Shown: positions 34,108-43,851 of the stretch, piece by piece
Layout: every line of letters begins with the position of its first letter
Numbering within the stretch: position 1 is the stretch's first letter
Assembly: GCF_045862785.1 (NCBI RefSeq)
Contig: NZ_BQXO01000001.1
Location: forward strand, 544,349 to 608,348
Length of the DNA stretch: 64,000 nt
DNA from: Furfurilactobacillus curtus
GTDB lineage: Bacteria; Bacillota; Bacilli; Lactobacillales; Lactobacillaceae
Reading direction: 5' to 3'
Notes under the pieces: model-generated
Database searches by the model: none
Told to the model about the DNA's origin: nothing
What the model saw: the letters and a program-made list of their open reading frames with translations, nothing else
Made by a program: the position numbers and the translations under genes

Positions 34108-35229
34108 TTACGGTTGACGCGAGCGTGCCAAATCTGTCACGACGGCCAATAATTGATCAGCGGCATCAGGCACGCCCATTTTCTTTGCAGCCATCGCCAT
34201 TTGGGCCTGACGTTTTGGATCATTCATCAATTGGTCGACAACTGCTATTAACCGTGGTGCCGTTAACTGGGCTTCACTAATCATCTCCGCAGCCCCTTGG
34301 TTAACCAAGCTCTGTGCATTTTTAGTCTGATGATCGTTGGTTACATATGGACTGGGAATCAGAATTGAGGGTCGGCCCAAGGCAGTGATTTCCGCTAGGC
34401 TAGTTGCCCCAGCTCGCCCAACGATCGCTGAAACTTGAGGTAACACCTCCGGCATGTTGCTGATATATGGGCGAATGACGACATTTTCACCTGGTACAAT
34501 GTGATCTTGGGCAATTTGTTGTTTAACGTCTTCATAACGCTTTTGACCAGTAACAAAAACAACTTGATAATCACGTTGGTTAAATGTTGGAATTGCAGCA
34601 ACACTAACCGCGTTAATTTTCAGAGCCCCTTGACTGCCCCCAAAAATCAATAAAGTTGGTTTGTTATCAACTAGACCATACTCAGACCAACTAAAGTGAC
34701 TCTTAACTTCCGCAACTTGTTGTGCCCGTGGATTACCTGTAAAAATCACTTTTTGTTCTGGAAATTGAGACCGAGCGTCTTCAAACGCAATCGCAATCTG
34801 ATCGACAAACCGAGACAGAAATTTATTAGTGACCCCCACGACAGAATTCTGTTCATGAATTAACGTGGGAATGTGCATTCGACTGGCCGCGTATAAAACC
34901 GCCGAACTGACGTAACCGCCCGTACCAACAACAACATCCGGTTGAAAATCTTTGATCAACCGGCGGGCATCTCGGACCCCCGCTAAAAACAGTTGAACTG
35001 TTTTAACATTAGTCTTCAATCCCGCCCAATTAAGTGAACGAGAAAACCCTTGTAATTTAATCGTCTCAAATTGGAGGCCACGGGCTGGGACGATTTTGCT
35101 TTCCAAGCCGCGCTGAGTGCCCACATAACAGATCGCTGCCTTAGGATCATGTTGCTTTAAGTCATCAATTAAGGCTAACGCCGGGTAAATATGCCCACCC
35201 GTGCCACCTCCGGATACCATAAGTCTCAT
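34108..35229 (-). CDS. murG: MurG, UDP-GlcNAc:lipid I transferase
   Basis: Adds GlcNAc to lipid I to form lipid II at the inner membrane face. 373 residues of GT-B fold: N-terminal GGGTGGHIYPALALI, VVGTGGYVSSAV, LIHEQNSVVG and C-terminal GGSQGALKIN and GRAGATSLAEI. ATGA overlap with the murD stop. All key motifs intact. Confidence 0.96.
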   Translation of the reverse strand: MRLMVSGGGTGGHIYPALALIDDLKQHDPKAAICYVGTQRGLESKIVPARGLQFETIKLQGFSRSLNWAGLKTNVKTVQLFLAGVRDARRLIKDFQPDVVVGTGGYVSSAVLYAASRMHIPTLIHEQNSVVGVTNKFLSRFVDQIAIAFEDARSQFPEQKVIFTGNPRAQQVAEVKSHFSWSEYGLVDNKPTLLIFGGSQGALKINAVSVAAIPTFNQRDYQVVFVTGQKRYEDVKQQIAQDHIVPGENVVIRPYISNMPEVLPQVSAIVGRAGATSLAEITALGRPSILIPSPYVTNDHQTKNAQSLVNQGAAEMISEAQLTAPRLIAVVDQLMNDPKRQAQMAMAAKKMGVPDAADQLLAVVTDLARSRQP

Positions 35230-36608
35230 ACATGTTGCTCCTTTTGGTTGGTATAGGCTTCTACCGCATCAATAAACTGGTCACCACGGACCTCAAAACT
35301 AGGAAATTGATCCCAAGACGCATTGGCTGGCGATAAGAGAATCACATCTCCAGGTTCACTCAATTCAAAAGCCATAGGCACTGCGGCAGGCGCGTCCTTG
35401 GCGAAACGAATCGTTTGAATACCGGCCTGCTTGGCCACATCGGCGAGTAGTGCTTGAGTCTGTCCAAATAAAACGACAGCTTTCACATGTGCCTTAAAAT
35501 CTGGTACGAGTCGATCAAATGTAAATCCACGATCTAGGCCACCGGCTAACAAAATGACTGGTTGTTGAAAGCCTCGAAGCGCCACCTGTGTTGCCTCAAT
35601 ATCGGTGGCTTTTGAATCATTGTAAACCTGTCGTTGTTGATAGGTCATCACATATTGTAGCCGATGTCGCACACCGGTAAAGGCTCGAAGTGCGTCCGCA
35701 ATGGCTGCATTACTGGTACCGGCCATTTTAGCGGCTGCTAACGCAGCTAAGGCATTGGCCACGTTTTGTTCACCAGGCACGGCGAGTTGATCAATCGGCA
35801 TGATAACCTCGCCTCGCCACATTAACTGATCATTGGCCACATAAGCGTCTGTCTGTGGTGCGCCTTTTTGTGAAAAAGTAATAACTGTTGCACGACTTTG
35901 CTGAGCTAATTGACGCTGCTCAGGTAAATCCCAATTCATAATCAAAAAATCATCTGGTGTTTGGTTCTTGGTAATATTCATTTTAGCGGCCACATAAGCC
36001 TCGCGACTGCCATGCCAATCCGTATGTGCCGTATACATGTTTGTAATTACCGCAATATGTGGATGCAAGGTCTTAATCCCGGCCAACATAAAACTCGATA
36101 ATTCAGTGACCATCACATCATCTTTACCAAGTGTTTGCACAACCTCCGTCGCCGGCACACCAATATTCCCGGCAAACTTAGCTTGGCCGAGCGTGCGATG
36201 CTGATTCAGCATCTGCGTAATCATTGTCGTCACCGTAGTCTTGCCATTTGTCCCAGTCACGCCAATCAATAGCGCCTCATTGACCTGTGCGGCCAATTCA
36301 ACCTCCGTAATGATCGGAATGTTGCTTGCTTGGGCAGCTTTAATTAAAGAATTATCGTAGGGAATTCCTGGATTTTTAACAATCAACGCGAAATCTTCAT
36401 CAAGTAACGACAATGGGTTACTGCCCGCAATGACGCGAATACCTGCGTCAACTAACGATTTGGCCGCCGGATTATCGTCAAATGGCTTGGCGTCGTTAGC
36501 AGTAACCAAAGCGCCTAGCTTTTTAAGGAGTCGAGCGGCCTGTTCGCCACTTTTAGCCAAGCCCAACACCAACACCTTTTGATTCTGATACGTCGTGATT
36601 TGTTTCAC
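35226..36608 (-). CDS. murD: MurD, UDP-MurNAc-L-Ala D-Glu ligase
   Basis: Adds D-glutamate to the peptidoglycan precursor. 460 residues with three Mur ligase domains: ATP loop GVTGTNGKTTVT (about 116-127), MYTAHTDWH and the C-terminal YNDSKATDIEAT and LLAGGLDRG. Coupled to murG by a four-base overlap. Confidence 0.96.
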   Translation of the reverse strand: MKQITTYQNQKVLVLGLAKSGEQAARLLKKLGALVTANDAKPFDDNPAAKSLVDAGIRVIAGSNPLSLLDEDFALIVKNPGIPYDNSLIKAAQASNIPIITEVELAAQVNEALLIGVTGTNGKTTVTTMITQMLNQHRTLGQAKFAGNIGVPATEVVQTLGKDDVMVTELSSFMLAGIKTLHPHIAVITNMYTAHTDWHGSREAYVAAKMNITKNQTPDDFLIMNWDLPEQRQLAQQSRATVITFSQKGAPQTDAYVANDQLMWRGEVIMPIDQLAVPGEQNVANALAALAAAKMAGTSNAAIADALRAFTGVRHRLQYVMTYQQRQVYNDSKATDIEATQVALRGFQQPVILLAGGLDRGFTFDRLVPDFKAHVKAVVLFGQTQALLADVAKQAGIQTIRFAKDAPAAVPMAFELSEPGDVILLSPANASWDQFPSFEVRGDQFIDAVEAYTNQKEQHV

Positions 36609-36682
36609 TGAAATCGCTCTTTTCTATTTTCGAAATTATCGAATTATTTGTGATTAACGACCGATTCACCAAAAATGCAGGG

Positions 36683-37651
36683 TTACCACATGGCCCATAC
36701 ACCGGTCACAGCCAAGAAGGCACCCACAGCCCAAAAGGTTAAATCAATACGCCATTCTCCCCAGCCATCTAATTCAAATTGATGATGAATGGGTGTCATT
36801 TTAAAGAGGCGTTTGCCATGGGTTAAGCGAAAGTAGCTTACTTGAATGATGACAGTGGCCGTTTCAATTACAAACACGCCGCCAACCCAAAGCAAGGATA
36901 ATTCGTGGTGCAATAAAATGGCAACTGCCGCTAATGACCCACCGAGTGCTAACGACCCCATATCGCCCATAAATATTTTTGCCGGCTTGTGATTCCAGAG
37001 CAAAAATGCCACCAGCGCACCAACTACCGCGAGGCAAAAAATTTGTACCCCGCTTTGATGTTGGTGCTGTGCAATCAACGCATAACCGAAGAAAGCAATA
37101 ATTGACAAGCCGGTTGCTAGGCCATCTAACCCATCGGTTAAGTTAACCGCGTTTGAAAAGCCGATCAACCAAATAATGGCAAAGATAATATAGCCGACAC
37201 CTAATGACAAATTGCCCAGTAAAGGTACGTGAAGACTCGTTGAAAAGCCTTCATGACCTAGGACTAACATAAAAATGATGGCCCCCACGATTTGGCCCAA
37301 CATCTTTTGCCAAGCCTTTAGGCCGTCATTTTGGCGCTCAAAAACCTTAATTGAGTCGTCCCACATGCCCAATAAACCATAAAACACTAAGGTGAACAGC
37401 AAAATCCCAGCACTACCATTTAGCACACGTTGCCAAAGGCCAACACCTAGCACAGTAATCACGGTCGCCACGATAAACATCAAGCCGCCCATCGTCGGCG
37501 TTCCGTTCTTCTTTTCGTGCCAACTCAAGCCTTTTTCCCAAATTGTTTGGCCTTCTCCGTGTGCGCGAAAATACCGAATTAAGCCCGGTAAGCATAAAGC
37601 TGTGATGACAAATGCCATTCCCGATGAACCAATCCACAAACCTAGTTGCAT
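36683..37651 (-). CDS. mraY: MraY, phospho-MurNAc-pentapeptide transferase
   Basis: Makes lipid I at the membrane. 322 residues, about ten helices; conserved GTPTMGGLMFI, NLTDGLDGLATG (Asp pair) and FMGDMGSLALGG, and near the end PIHHQFELDGW. Length and motifs usual. Lies between the PBP and murD. Confidence 0.96.
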   Translation of the reverse strand: MQLGLWIGSSGMAFVITALCLPGLIRYFRAHGEGQTIWEKGLSWHEKKNGTPTMGGLMFIVATVITVLGVGLWQRVLNGSAGILLFTLVFYGLLGMWDDSIKVFERQNDGLKAWQKMLGQIVGAIIFMLVLGHEGFSTSLHVPLLGNLSLGVGYIIFAIIWLIGFSNAVNLTDGLDGLATGLSIIAFFGYALIAQHQHQSGVQIFCLAVVGALVAFLLWNHKPAKIFMGDMGSLALGGSLAAVAILLHHELSLLWVGGVFVIETATVIIQVSYFRLTHGKRLFKMTPIHHQFELDGWGEWRIDLTFWAVGAFLAVTGVWAMW

Positions 37652-37682
37652 ACTTAATTACCCTACTTTCAAAACATTCTCT

Positions 37683-39848
37683 TTATTTGAACTTAACGGT
37701 GACTGGTTCATTTGCCTGCAAAGTTTTCCCGGCTGGCAAACTTTGTGCGCTGGCGAACCCGCTCCCTGACGTTCGAATTGAAATCCCAGTTAACTTGCCA
37801 AACTGTAAAACATCGCCCATCGACCAACCAGTCATATCCACCATCGTCATATTATCACCAGCTCGTAAGAAGACGCGTTGGTTGGTTAATGATTGGCTAC
37901 CAGCAGTCGGCAACTGTGCCGTAATTTTCGCGCCATCACCAACCACAATCGGAGTCATCGATTCATCAGTGAGTGCTTGTTTTGCCTCATCAACAGATTT
38001 ACCAGTCAATTTAGGAATGGTTGCTGTCGTCGCCTTGCTAGGTAGAGCTGTGTGTTTATTCATGGCCAAAGCAGCAGTCATGACTGGACTAAAGACATCA
38101 TTTTCCCACTGGGTAATGGTCTTTTCAGGCACCTGCTTAGGTTGATTTACTGTGACATACATGAGATAGCGGGGGTTACTAGCAGGCACCATGCCAATGA
38201 CAGAATTCAATGTCGAATCCATGCCATCCATATATTGTCCATTACTGCCAACCACTTGAGCCGTGCCTGTTTTGGCGGCCACTTTATAGCCAGAGATTTT
38301 GAAGTCTTTTCCCATTCCATATGATTTATAAACGTAGTCCGTCATATGCGAACGCACCTGTTTGGCGGTATCCGCGCTGATCGGATGCCCAACGACCGTC
38401 CGTTTACCTTGCTGGACAACTTTACCAGTATTAGGATCCACAATCTTGCGAATATAATATGGCTTAATCATCGTACCATCGCCAGTAATGGCAGTATAGG
38501 CTTGCATCAACTGCATCGGTGTTACTGTAATTCCTTGGCCAAAAGCCGTATTAGCTTGTTCAATCGGCTGAGCAAACTGCATGCTGCCGGCCGCTTCACC
38601 AGGCAGACCACTATTGGTGGACTTTAAAAATTTGAATCGCTTAATGTATTTTTGCCAAGTGCTAGCACCCATTTGTTGTTCCAAATGGGCCATCGCAACG
38701 TTACTAGAAAGATCAAATCCTTTCGAATAAGTGATTACGCCCCAACCAGCCGGATTCCAGTCTGGAACAATTGAATCCCCGATTTGATAGCGTCCTGATT
38801 GGTAGGTCGCATTACCGTTAAAATGACCTGAGTCAATGGACGCCGCCAATGAAATTCCCTTCATTGTCGATCCAGGTTCATACGGATCAGAAACCAGTAA
38901 ATCATTCCATTCATCACTTAATCCTTGCATCGTTGACGCATTAAAAGTTGGCCGTTGCGTCGCCGCTAGAATGGCCCCCGTTTTGGTATCCATTAAGATG
39001 GCTACCATGTTCTTTGGCTGCAACTTACTGTATAAAATTTGCATTTGATTTTCCAACAAATTCTGCAAATCAGGGTTCAAAGTCGTATAAACATTATCCC
39101 CATTCTTGACTTTGCGAGGGTTCCGCTGAGAATTAGGCAATGTATTTCCTTGAGAGTCGTGTTTCAGCTGCTTAACCCCATTGGTACCGGTCAACAGACG
39201 GTTAAGTTGTTGCTCAATGCCCATTTTTCCAACCAATGAACTAGCTCCATTGGCAAGCGTTGTGGGTTGTGCATAGCCAATTAAGTGACTCGCAAATGTC
39301 CCATTTGGATAGAGCCGCGCACTTTGCGTCGTGAAATCAATCCCACTTAAATGAGCCTTTTCGATGGTTTGCTTGGTCGCAATTGATAGGTTCTTCCCAG
39401 CCGCACCAAATTCCACCTGAAAGGCACCCTTACTTTCCGGATTCAATGCCTTCATAATTTGCTGCTCATCCACATGCAGCGCTTTACTCAATACTTGAGC
39501 TACCTTAGCTTTATTTGTCACGTAAAGTGGCTTGCCTGACATTGAAACCTGGCTCTTATTCAAGACGGCATAGACCGTGTACGTGTTGGTATCCATTGCA
39601 ATTGGATTCCCATCCGCGTCAAAAATTGTGCCTCGTTTCGCGTGCACTGTCTGCTGTTCCGTGTACAATGCCTGCGTTTGTTTGGATAAACTGACATGCT
39701 GCACTTGCTTTGCCACAGCAATGTAAACAAAACGAATGCCCAATAACAGAAACACCGCCATGGTGGCAATCAACAATGCATTACCAAAATGTTGCCGATT
39801 ACGACGGGTGCTATCTGAACTGGACATTCGCTTAGGATCTTTATTCAT
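37683..39848 (-). CDS. pbpB: Class B penicillin-binding protein with PASTA domains (PBP2x-like)
   Basis: Septal transpeptidase that cross-links peptidoglycan with FtsW. 721 residues: short cytoplasmic tail, one helix (NALLIATMAVFLLLGIRFV), dimerisation domain, transpeptidase with active-site STMK (in EPGSTMKG), SSN (DLSSNVAMAH) and KTG (AAKTGTAQV) boxes, and two C-terminal PASTA domains (from about 590; IPKLTGKSVDEAKQAL and VDMTGWSMGDVLQFG). Start overlaps the ftsL stop by one base. Symbol used in the sense of the dcw class B PBP. Confidence 0.93.
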   Translation of the reverse strand: MNKDPKRMSSSDSTRRNRQHFGNALLIATMAVFLLLGIRFVYIAVAKQVQHVSLSKQTQALYTEQQTVHAKRGTIFDADGNPIAMDTNTYTVYAVLNKSQVSMSGKPLYVTNKAKVAQVLSKALHVDEQQIMKALNPESKGAFQVEFGAAGKNLSIATKQTIEKAHLSGIDFTTQSARLYPNGTFASHLIGYAQPTTLANGASSLVGKMGIEQQLNRLLTGTNGVKQLKHDSQGNTLPNSQRNPRKVKNGDNVYTTLNPDLQNLLENQMQILYSKLQPKNMVAILMDTKTGAILAATQRPTFNASTMQGLSDEWNDLLVSDPYEPGSTMKGISLAASIDSGHFNGNATYQSGRYQIGDSIVPDWNPAGWGVITYSKGFDLSSNVAMAHLEQQMGASTWQKYIKRFKFLKSTNSGLPGEAAGSMQFAQPIEQANTAFGQGITVTPMQLMQAYTAITGDGTMIKPYYIRKIVDPNTGKVVQQGKRTVVGHPISADTAKQVRSHMTDYVYKSYGMGKDFKISGYKVAAKTGTAQVVGSNGQYMDGMDSTLNSVIGMVPASNPRYLMYVTVNQPKQVPEKTITQWENDVFSPVMTAALAMNKHTALPSKATTATIPKLTGKSVDEAKQALTDESMTPIVVGDGAKITAQLPTAGSQSLTNQRVFLRAGDNMTMVDMTGWSMGDVLQFGKLTGISIRTSGSGFASAQSLPAGKTLQANEPVTVKFK

Positions 39849-40231
39849 TATTTGCTAACATTCCTTATGTTTTGGCTGTTTAAAGTCAGCCCATGCTTGG
39901 CCGCAACGGCATCAAGACGTGAGCGACTGGAGAGTTCGCTGATTTCTTGAGTGGCCGACGCATTGGCATTATTAACCTGCTTGAGTTGCGTCTGCGTCGT
40001 TTGTAAGCTGCTCTGCGCATTTGTAATCGCAATGCGCGAATGAATGATATTCACCGCAAAACATACAATTACAATACCACAAATTGCTGCTAATACGATT
40101 TCAAATCCTGAAATGGGTAGTCCGTGCGTTTTCGCCTTACTGGCAGGTTGTGCCCTGGGCTGAGTTTGTGGCCGAGCCGTCACGACATCCGGATTTAATC
40201 GTGGTTGAGTTTGTGCAAGATTTTGAGCCAT
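39848..40231 (-). CDS. ftsL: Cell-division protein FtsL
   Basis: Small bitopic protein of the divisome. 127 residues: proline- and glutamine-rich basic N-terminus, one helix (FEIVLAAICGIVIVCFAVNII) and an extracellular coiled-coil with heptads (QSSLQTTQTQLKQVNNAN), ending LTLNSQNIRNVSK. ATG at 40231 preferred over the longer ORF because AAGG is better placed. Between rsmH and the PBP gene, as usual. Confidence 0.88.
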   Translation of the reverse strand: MAQNLAQTQPRLNPDVVTARPQTQPRAQPASKAKTHGLPISGFEIVLAAICGIVIVCFAVNIIHSRIAITNAQSSLQTTQTQLKQVNNANASATQEISELSSRSRLDAVAAKHGLTLNSQNIRNVSK

Positions 40232-40303
40232 ATTCACATACATCCTTACCTATGTATTGACAGTGATCATAAATGTTAAAACAATCGTCAACCGATCAAT
40301 CGC

Positions 40304-41245
40304 TTAGTTGTGCTCGATAATTCGCAACTTGGCACTATGTGCTCGATGATTGGTCGCTAATTCTGCAGCAGTTGCTTCGATTGGCTTCTTGGTCACAAGA
40401 TGAAATTTCGGTTTGACCGCTTCCGGAATCACCGGTAATCCCGCAGGCAACTCCGGTAAAGACGTTTGCTCACGGAACATTGTCTTGACGAGACGGTCCT
40501 CCAGTGACTGAAATGTAATACAACTAATCCGGCCGCCTGGCTTGAGTAAGGCTAAGGCTTGCTCCAATGAAGCTTCTAATGCGCCTAATTCATCATTGAC
40601 TGCAATCCGAATTGCTTGAAAGGTTTTCTTGGCGGGATGACCGCCATGACGCCGAGCAGCAGCCGGAATCGCCGTTTTAACAAGTTCTGCTAGTTGCAAA
40701 GTCGTGGTAATCGGTGCTTGGGCGCGCTGTTGCTCAATATGTCTGGCAATTGGCTTCGCAAATTTTTCTTCACCATATCGATATAGAATACGAACCAGAT
40801 CCTGATAAGACCATTCATTGACCACGGTCATCGCGCTTAACGATTGTTCCTGATCCATGCGCATATCTAACGGTGCATCAAGACGATAACTGAAACCACG
40901 TTTGGCGTCGTCAAATTGCGGCGAACTGACTCCCAGATCATACAAGATACCATCAACTTGATGCACATCATGATCCGTCAATACTGCCGTTAAATCACGA
41001 AAATTCGCTTTGATTAGTGTGACACGATGTTGATCGATGGCGGTGGCTAAATGTTCGCGATTATATGCCAATGCAGTTTCATCCTGATCTAAAGCAAAGA
41101 GATGACCGGTGGTTAATTGTTCCAAAATTTTAGCTGAGTGCCCGCCACCACCCAAAGTGCAATCGACATACACGCCCGTTGGCTTGATGGCTAATCCAGC
41201 AACTGCTTCATTTAACAGCACTGTTACATGTTCAAATTCTGCCAT
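40304..41245 (-). CDS. rsmH: RsmH, 16S rRNA m4C1402 methyltransferase
   Basis: SAM-dependent enzyme that N4-methylates C1402 of 16S rRNA. 313 residues: HVTVLLNEAVAGL, SAM motif DCTLGGGGHSAKIL (about 35), ILYDLGVSSPQFD and PAKKTFQAIRIAVNDELGALE, GGRISCITFQSLEDR. ATG at 41245 has GAGGTGG 8 bases before it. Second gene of the dcw cluster. Confidence 0.95.
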   Translation of the reverse strand: MAEFEHVTVLLNEAVAGLAIKPTGVYVDCTLGGGGHSAKILEQLTTGHLFALDQDETALAYNREHLATAIDQHRVTLIKANFRDLTAVLTDHDVHQVDGILYDLGVSSPQFDDAKRGFSYRLDAPLDMRMDQEQSLSAMTVVNEWSYQDLVRILYRYGEEKFAKPIARHIEQQRAQAPITTTLQLAELVKTAIPAAARRHGGHPAKKTFQAIRIAVNDELGALEASLEQALALLKPGGRISCITFQSLEDRLVKTMFREQTSLPELPAGLPVIPEAVKPKFHLVTKKPIEATAAELATNHRAHSAKLRIIEHN

Positions 41246-41292
41246 GTGATTAACCACCTCTCTAACGATAAGCATCGTTTTAAAATAATTGC

Positions 41293-41724
41293 CTAGAAGT
41301 CGAAATCACCCATTGCTTCGGAAATTTCATCAATATTGGCACCTGTTTGTTCGTTATATTGAACCCATTGGGACGCCGACCAAATTTCAAACCGTTCTGA
41401 AACGCCGACAATGACACAGGCTTTATCCAGCTTTGCATGTTCGCGTAATGGTCCAGGAATATTAATACGGCCCTGTTTATCGAACTCACATTCAGTGGCA
41501 CCAGCAAACAAAAAACGAGCAAAGGCCCGAGCATCACGCTTGGTTAAGGACAACGCTTGCGTCTTATCAACTAAGGCCTGCCACTGTGCCATGGGATAAC
41601 CAAACAGGCACCCATCCAAACCACGTGTCACCATAAATTGATCACCAAGCTGATTACGAAATTTGGCTGGAATGATAAGCCGCCCTTTATCGTCCACGTT
41701 ATGCTGAAATTCACCCATGAACAT
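41293..41724 (-). CDS. mraZ: Transcriptional regulator MraZ
   Basis: DNA-binding AbrB-fold regulator that controls the dcw promoter. 143 residues made of two MraZ repeats, each with the DxGR motif: VDDKGRLIIPAKFR (about 10-23) and FDKQGRINIPGPLR (about 83-96). First gene of the cluster, preceded by a GGGAGGTGAG ribosome site and four 10-bp repeats at 41810-41849 that fit its own operator. Confidence 0.95.
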   Translation of the reverse strand: MFMGEFQHNVDDKGRLIIPAKFRNQLGDQFMVTRGLDGCLFGYPMAQWQALVDKTQALSLTKRDARAFARFLFAGATECEFDKQGRINIPGPLREHAKLDKACVIVGVSERFEIWSASQWVQYNEQTGANIDEISEAMGDFDF

Positions 41725-41809
41725 TGGTAGCTCACCTCCCTTGCGACTATTCCATACAAACCCGCTAAAAATCTAGGGTTAGCGTCCGCCTACTCTCGCT
41801 ATAAAAAAT

Positions 41810-41849
41810 ATTACCACAATCCCCCACTTCCTACCACTTCATTCCAAAA
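41810..41849 (-). promoter_or_regulatory. Four 10-bp direct repeats, probable MraZ operator
   Basis: Minus strand reads TTTTGGAATG, AAGTGGTAGG, AAGTGGGGGA, TTGTGGTAAT without gaps, core WWKTGG each. MraZ is known to bind tandem short repeats with a 10-bp period upstream of mraZ in several bacteria, so this is the likely autoregulatory site. The promoter should overlap or follow immediately (TAATATTTTTTATAG). Confidence 0.7.
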
Positions 41850-41886
41850 ATATCGACATTTTGTTACCGTTTCTAAATTTTTATAC

Positions 41887-41925
41887 AAAAAAAGTCCGTG
41901 ACAACGGGATTTATTGTCACGAACT
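41887..41925 (-). terminator. Terminator between DUF3397 gene and mraZ
   Basis: Stem AGTTCGTGACAA / TTGTCACGGACT with one mismatch, 9-base loop and seven T on the minus strand. It isolates the dcw operon promoter from the gene upstream. Confidence 0.85.
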
Positions 41926-41967
41926 GATCGGTGGTGAATGGTGGGACATTCGATTGCTATATTTAAT

Positions 41968-42318
41968 TCAAATTAATAACCAAGCTGTACTCAAACCATA
42001 AATCACAATCCAAAAAAGGTCACTGACCCGCCAGTAAAGCAAGGCAAATTGCCCGTACGGAATCGGGTGACGTCCTTGAAATGTCCGCCAGCTAAGCAAT
42101 AGGCCGATTACCAACCACAACATCACAATCCATAATAAAACAGGCATTACCGTTTGACGGTTAATTTGTAACGCACTTAAGATGATTAACGCGGGCAGTA
42201 AACCGTCCAGCGGATGGATAAAGGACGGCCAGAAGCGATGCGTGATCCGTCTAAGTGCCAATAATGCCACGTAAATCACGACTAACAATAGCACCGGGAT
42301 AATGACTTGATTAACCAA
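41968..42318 (-). CDS. DUF3397 family membrane protein
   Basis: 116 residues with four predicted transmembrane helices (VIIPVLLLVVIYVALLALR; LLPALIILSALQIN; VLLWIVMLWLVIGLLL; FWIVIYGLSTAWLLI). It matches the DUF3397 family that commonly lies just upstream of mraZ in lactobacilli; function unknown. Start taken as TTG at 42318, 7 bases after AAGG; another TTG further upstream has no ribosome site. Confidence 0.8.
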   Translation of the reverse strand: MVNQVIIPVLLLVVIYVALLALRRITHRFWPSFIHPLDGLLPALIILSALQINRQTVMPVLLWIVMLWLVIGLLLSWRTFQGRHPIPYGQFALLYWRVSDLFWIVIYGLSTAWLLI

Positions 42319-42468
42319 GGGAGCACCTTCTTTTTTCAATTAACTGCCACTTAGTATACTTGAACCGAGTTTGAAATGCATTGGTAAAACGCCTAGAATG
42401 ACGTGGTCAATGAGCATTTACTCCATCTTAACAATGAACCAGGGGCCCACCCTAAAAAGGACTCAATT

Positions 42469-43425
42469 ATGATTGATTATTACGAGAACGACAACGCCGG
42501 TCGACTGGTATCCGTTAATGCACCCACCACCGATTGCTGGATTAACGTGGTGCAACCGACCCACGCAGAAATTAAATTTCTTGCCGACCGCTATGATTTT
42601 CCTGAAACCGATATTTCCGCGATTTTAGATAATCGTGAAAGCTCCCGTGTCGATGGCATTGATCCAGCTCGCCCCCAGCGTCCCCTCCATCTACTTTTAC
42701 AATTTCCCAAGTATGCAACAAGTCCACTCGGTTATTTAAGCTTTGCGACGTGGCCATTCTCATTCATCCTAACTGACTCTGCAGTCATTACCATTGCAAA
42801 TCAACCAGCCAGTTTTATTCATGACCTCATCATGAACACAGGGTCGAAGAATCTTGATCTTACCGATCGTCAAGATTTCGTGCTGCGCTTCGGTTGGTAC
42901 ATTGCGCACGCATTCGTTCATGCCCTGACTTTAAGTGAACAAGAAACAAAGCGCCTTGAACGCAGTCTCACGACTGCCACGGATAATGACCAAATTTATC
43001 AGATCATGGCGATGCAAAAGTCACTTGTTTTATTTAAAAGTGCCCTGTCCGATAATCGACCAGTCTTAAAAGCAATCGCTGCAGCGCCGGATTATTTTAA
43101 TGGCCCTCATTTCCAAGAGCTACTGGCACAAATTTTAAATGAAACTGATCAGGCACAAAAAATGACCACCATTCAGAGCAGCATTTTAGCTCAGTATAGT
43201 GACATGGTTTCAGCCGTGGTATCTAACAATCTTAACGAAGTGATGAAACTACTTACTTCCGTGACGTTGATCATGACAATTCCTACCATTGTCGGCGGTA
43301 TTTACGGTATGAATGTTGCCTTACCATTCGCCCATGCCGCACACGCTTTTGCTTTTGTGATGAGCATCATCATTGTGGCTTCTTTGATCACGGCGGCCAT
43401 GTTGCGCCGCCGAAACTGGTTTTAA
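42469..43425 (+). CDS. CorA-family magnesium/metal transporter
   Basis: 318 residues: N-terminal cytoplasmic domain, long helix region, and two C-terminal membrane helices with the YGMN selectivity motif (GGIYGMNVALPF, about residue 282). Family transports Mg2+ and sometimes Co2+ or Ni2+. ATG at 42469 follows AAGGA; the upstream ORF extension is not supported. Read plus, divergent from the DUF3397 gene. Confidence 0.88.
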   Translation: MIDYYENDNAGRLVSVNAPTTDCWINVVQPTHAEIKFLADRYDFPETDISAILDNRESSRVDGIDPARPQRPLHLLLQFPKYATSPLGYLSFATWPFSFILTDSAVITIANQPASFIHDLIMNTGSKNLDLTDRQDFVLRFGWYIAHAFVHALTLSEQETKRLERSLTTATDNDQIYQIMAMQKSLVLFKSALSDNRPVLKAIAAAPDYFNGPHFQELLAQILNETDQAQKMTTIQSSILAQYSDMVSAVVSNNLNEVMKLLTSVTLIMTIPTIVGGIYGMNVALPFAHAAHAFAFVMSIIIVASLITAAMLRRRNWF

Positions 43426-43502
43426 TCTGGTAAACGGGCTTGTACTTTGAGCAGGAACACGTTACCATAAAAGATAAATTTTTTAAGGAGCGATTGATTG
43501 TT

Positions 43503-43625
43503 ATGCGGGGAAAAAAGAAACGTAGTGGATTTGAAAAATTAACCATGATCGTGGTTTGGGTGATGATCGTCTTGACCCTCGGTGGTGTCGTTCTTGCAGC
43601 CCTGCAACCCCTCAATCTTTTTTAA
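43503..43625 (+). CDS. DUF4044 small membrane protein
   Basis: 40 residues: basic start RGKKKRSGFEK, one helix (MIVVWVMIVLTLGGVVLAAL) and a short tail. Matches the DUF4044 small-protein pattern of lactobacilli. AAGGAG lies 12 bases before the ATG, a bit far. Follows the corA-like gene by 77 bases. Confidence 0.75.
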   Translation: MRGKKKRSGFEKLTMIVVWVMIVLTLGGVVLAALQPLNLF

Positions 43626-43744
43626 ATAACCCATGATTGATCACGGATTGAGCTTTTAAGCTAACTCGCTCCAGGGCCAGGCACTTTCCACCCAAGCGTA
43701 AAGGAAGCTGAGTGAAACGAACCTTGAAGTTTTATTACACCGCT

Positions 43745-43792
43745 AAAAAATATGTCCGTCTTCCGAAATTTCAGAAGACGGACATATTTTTT
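43745..43792 (+). terminator. Terminator between convergent DUF4044 gene and ftsK
   Basis: 15-bp stem AATATGTCCGTCTTC / GAAGACGGACATATT with A run before and seven T after; bidirectional. Confidence 0.9.
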
Positions 43793-43851
43793 TGCTCACT
43801 TTCAACTCGAAGTCAGGTTCCACTTCAACCAGTTTATCGGCTGACAATTAA

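Noticed and set aside
43626..43744. Possible repeat between DUF4044 gene and terminator (CTCGCTCCAGGGCCAGGC region)
   Set aside because: Looks like the kind of sequence seen in intergenic repeats, but I found no second copy in the window and no inverted structure.
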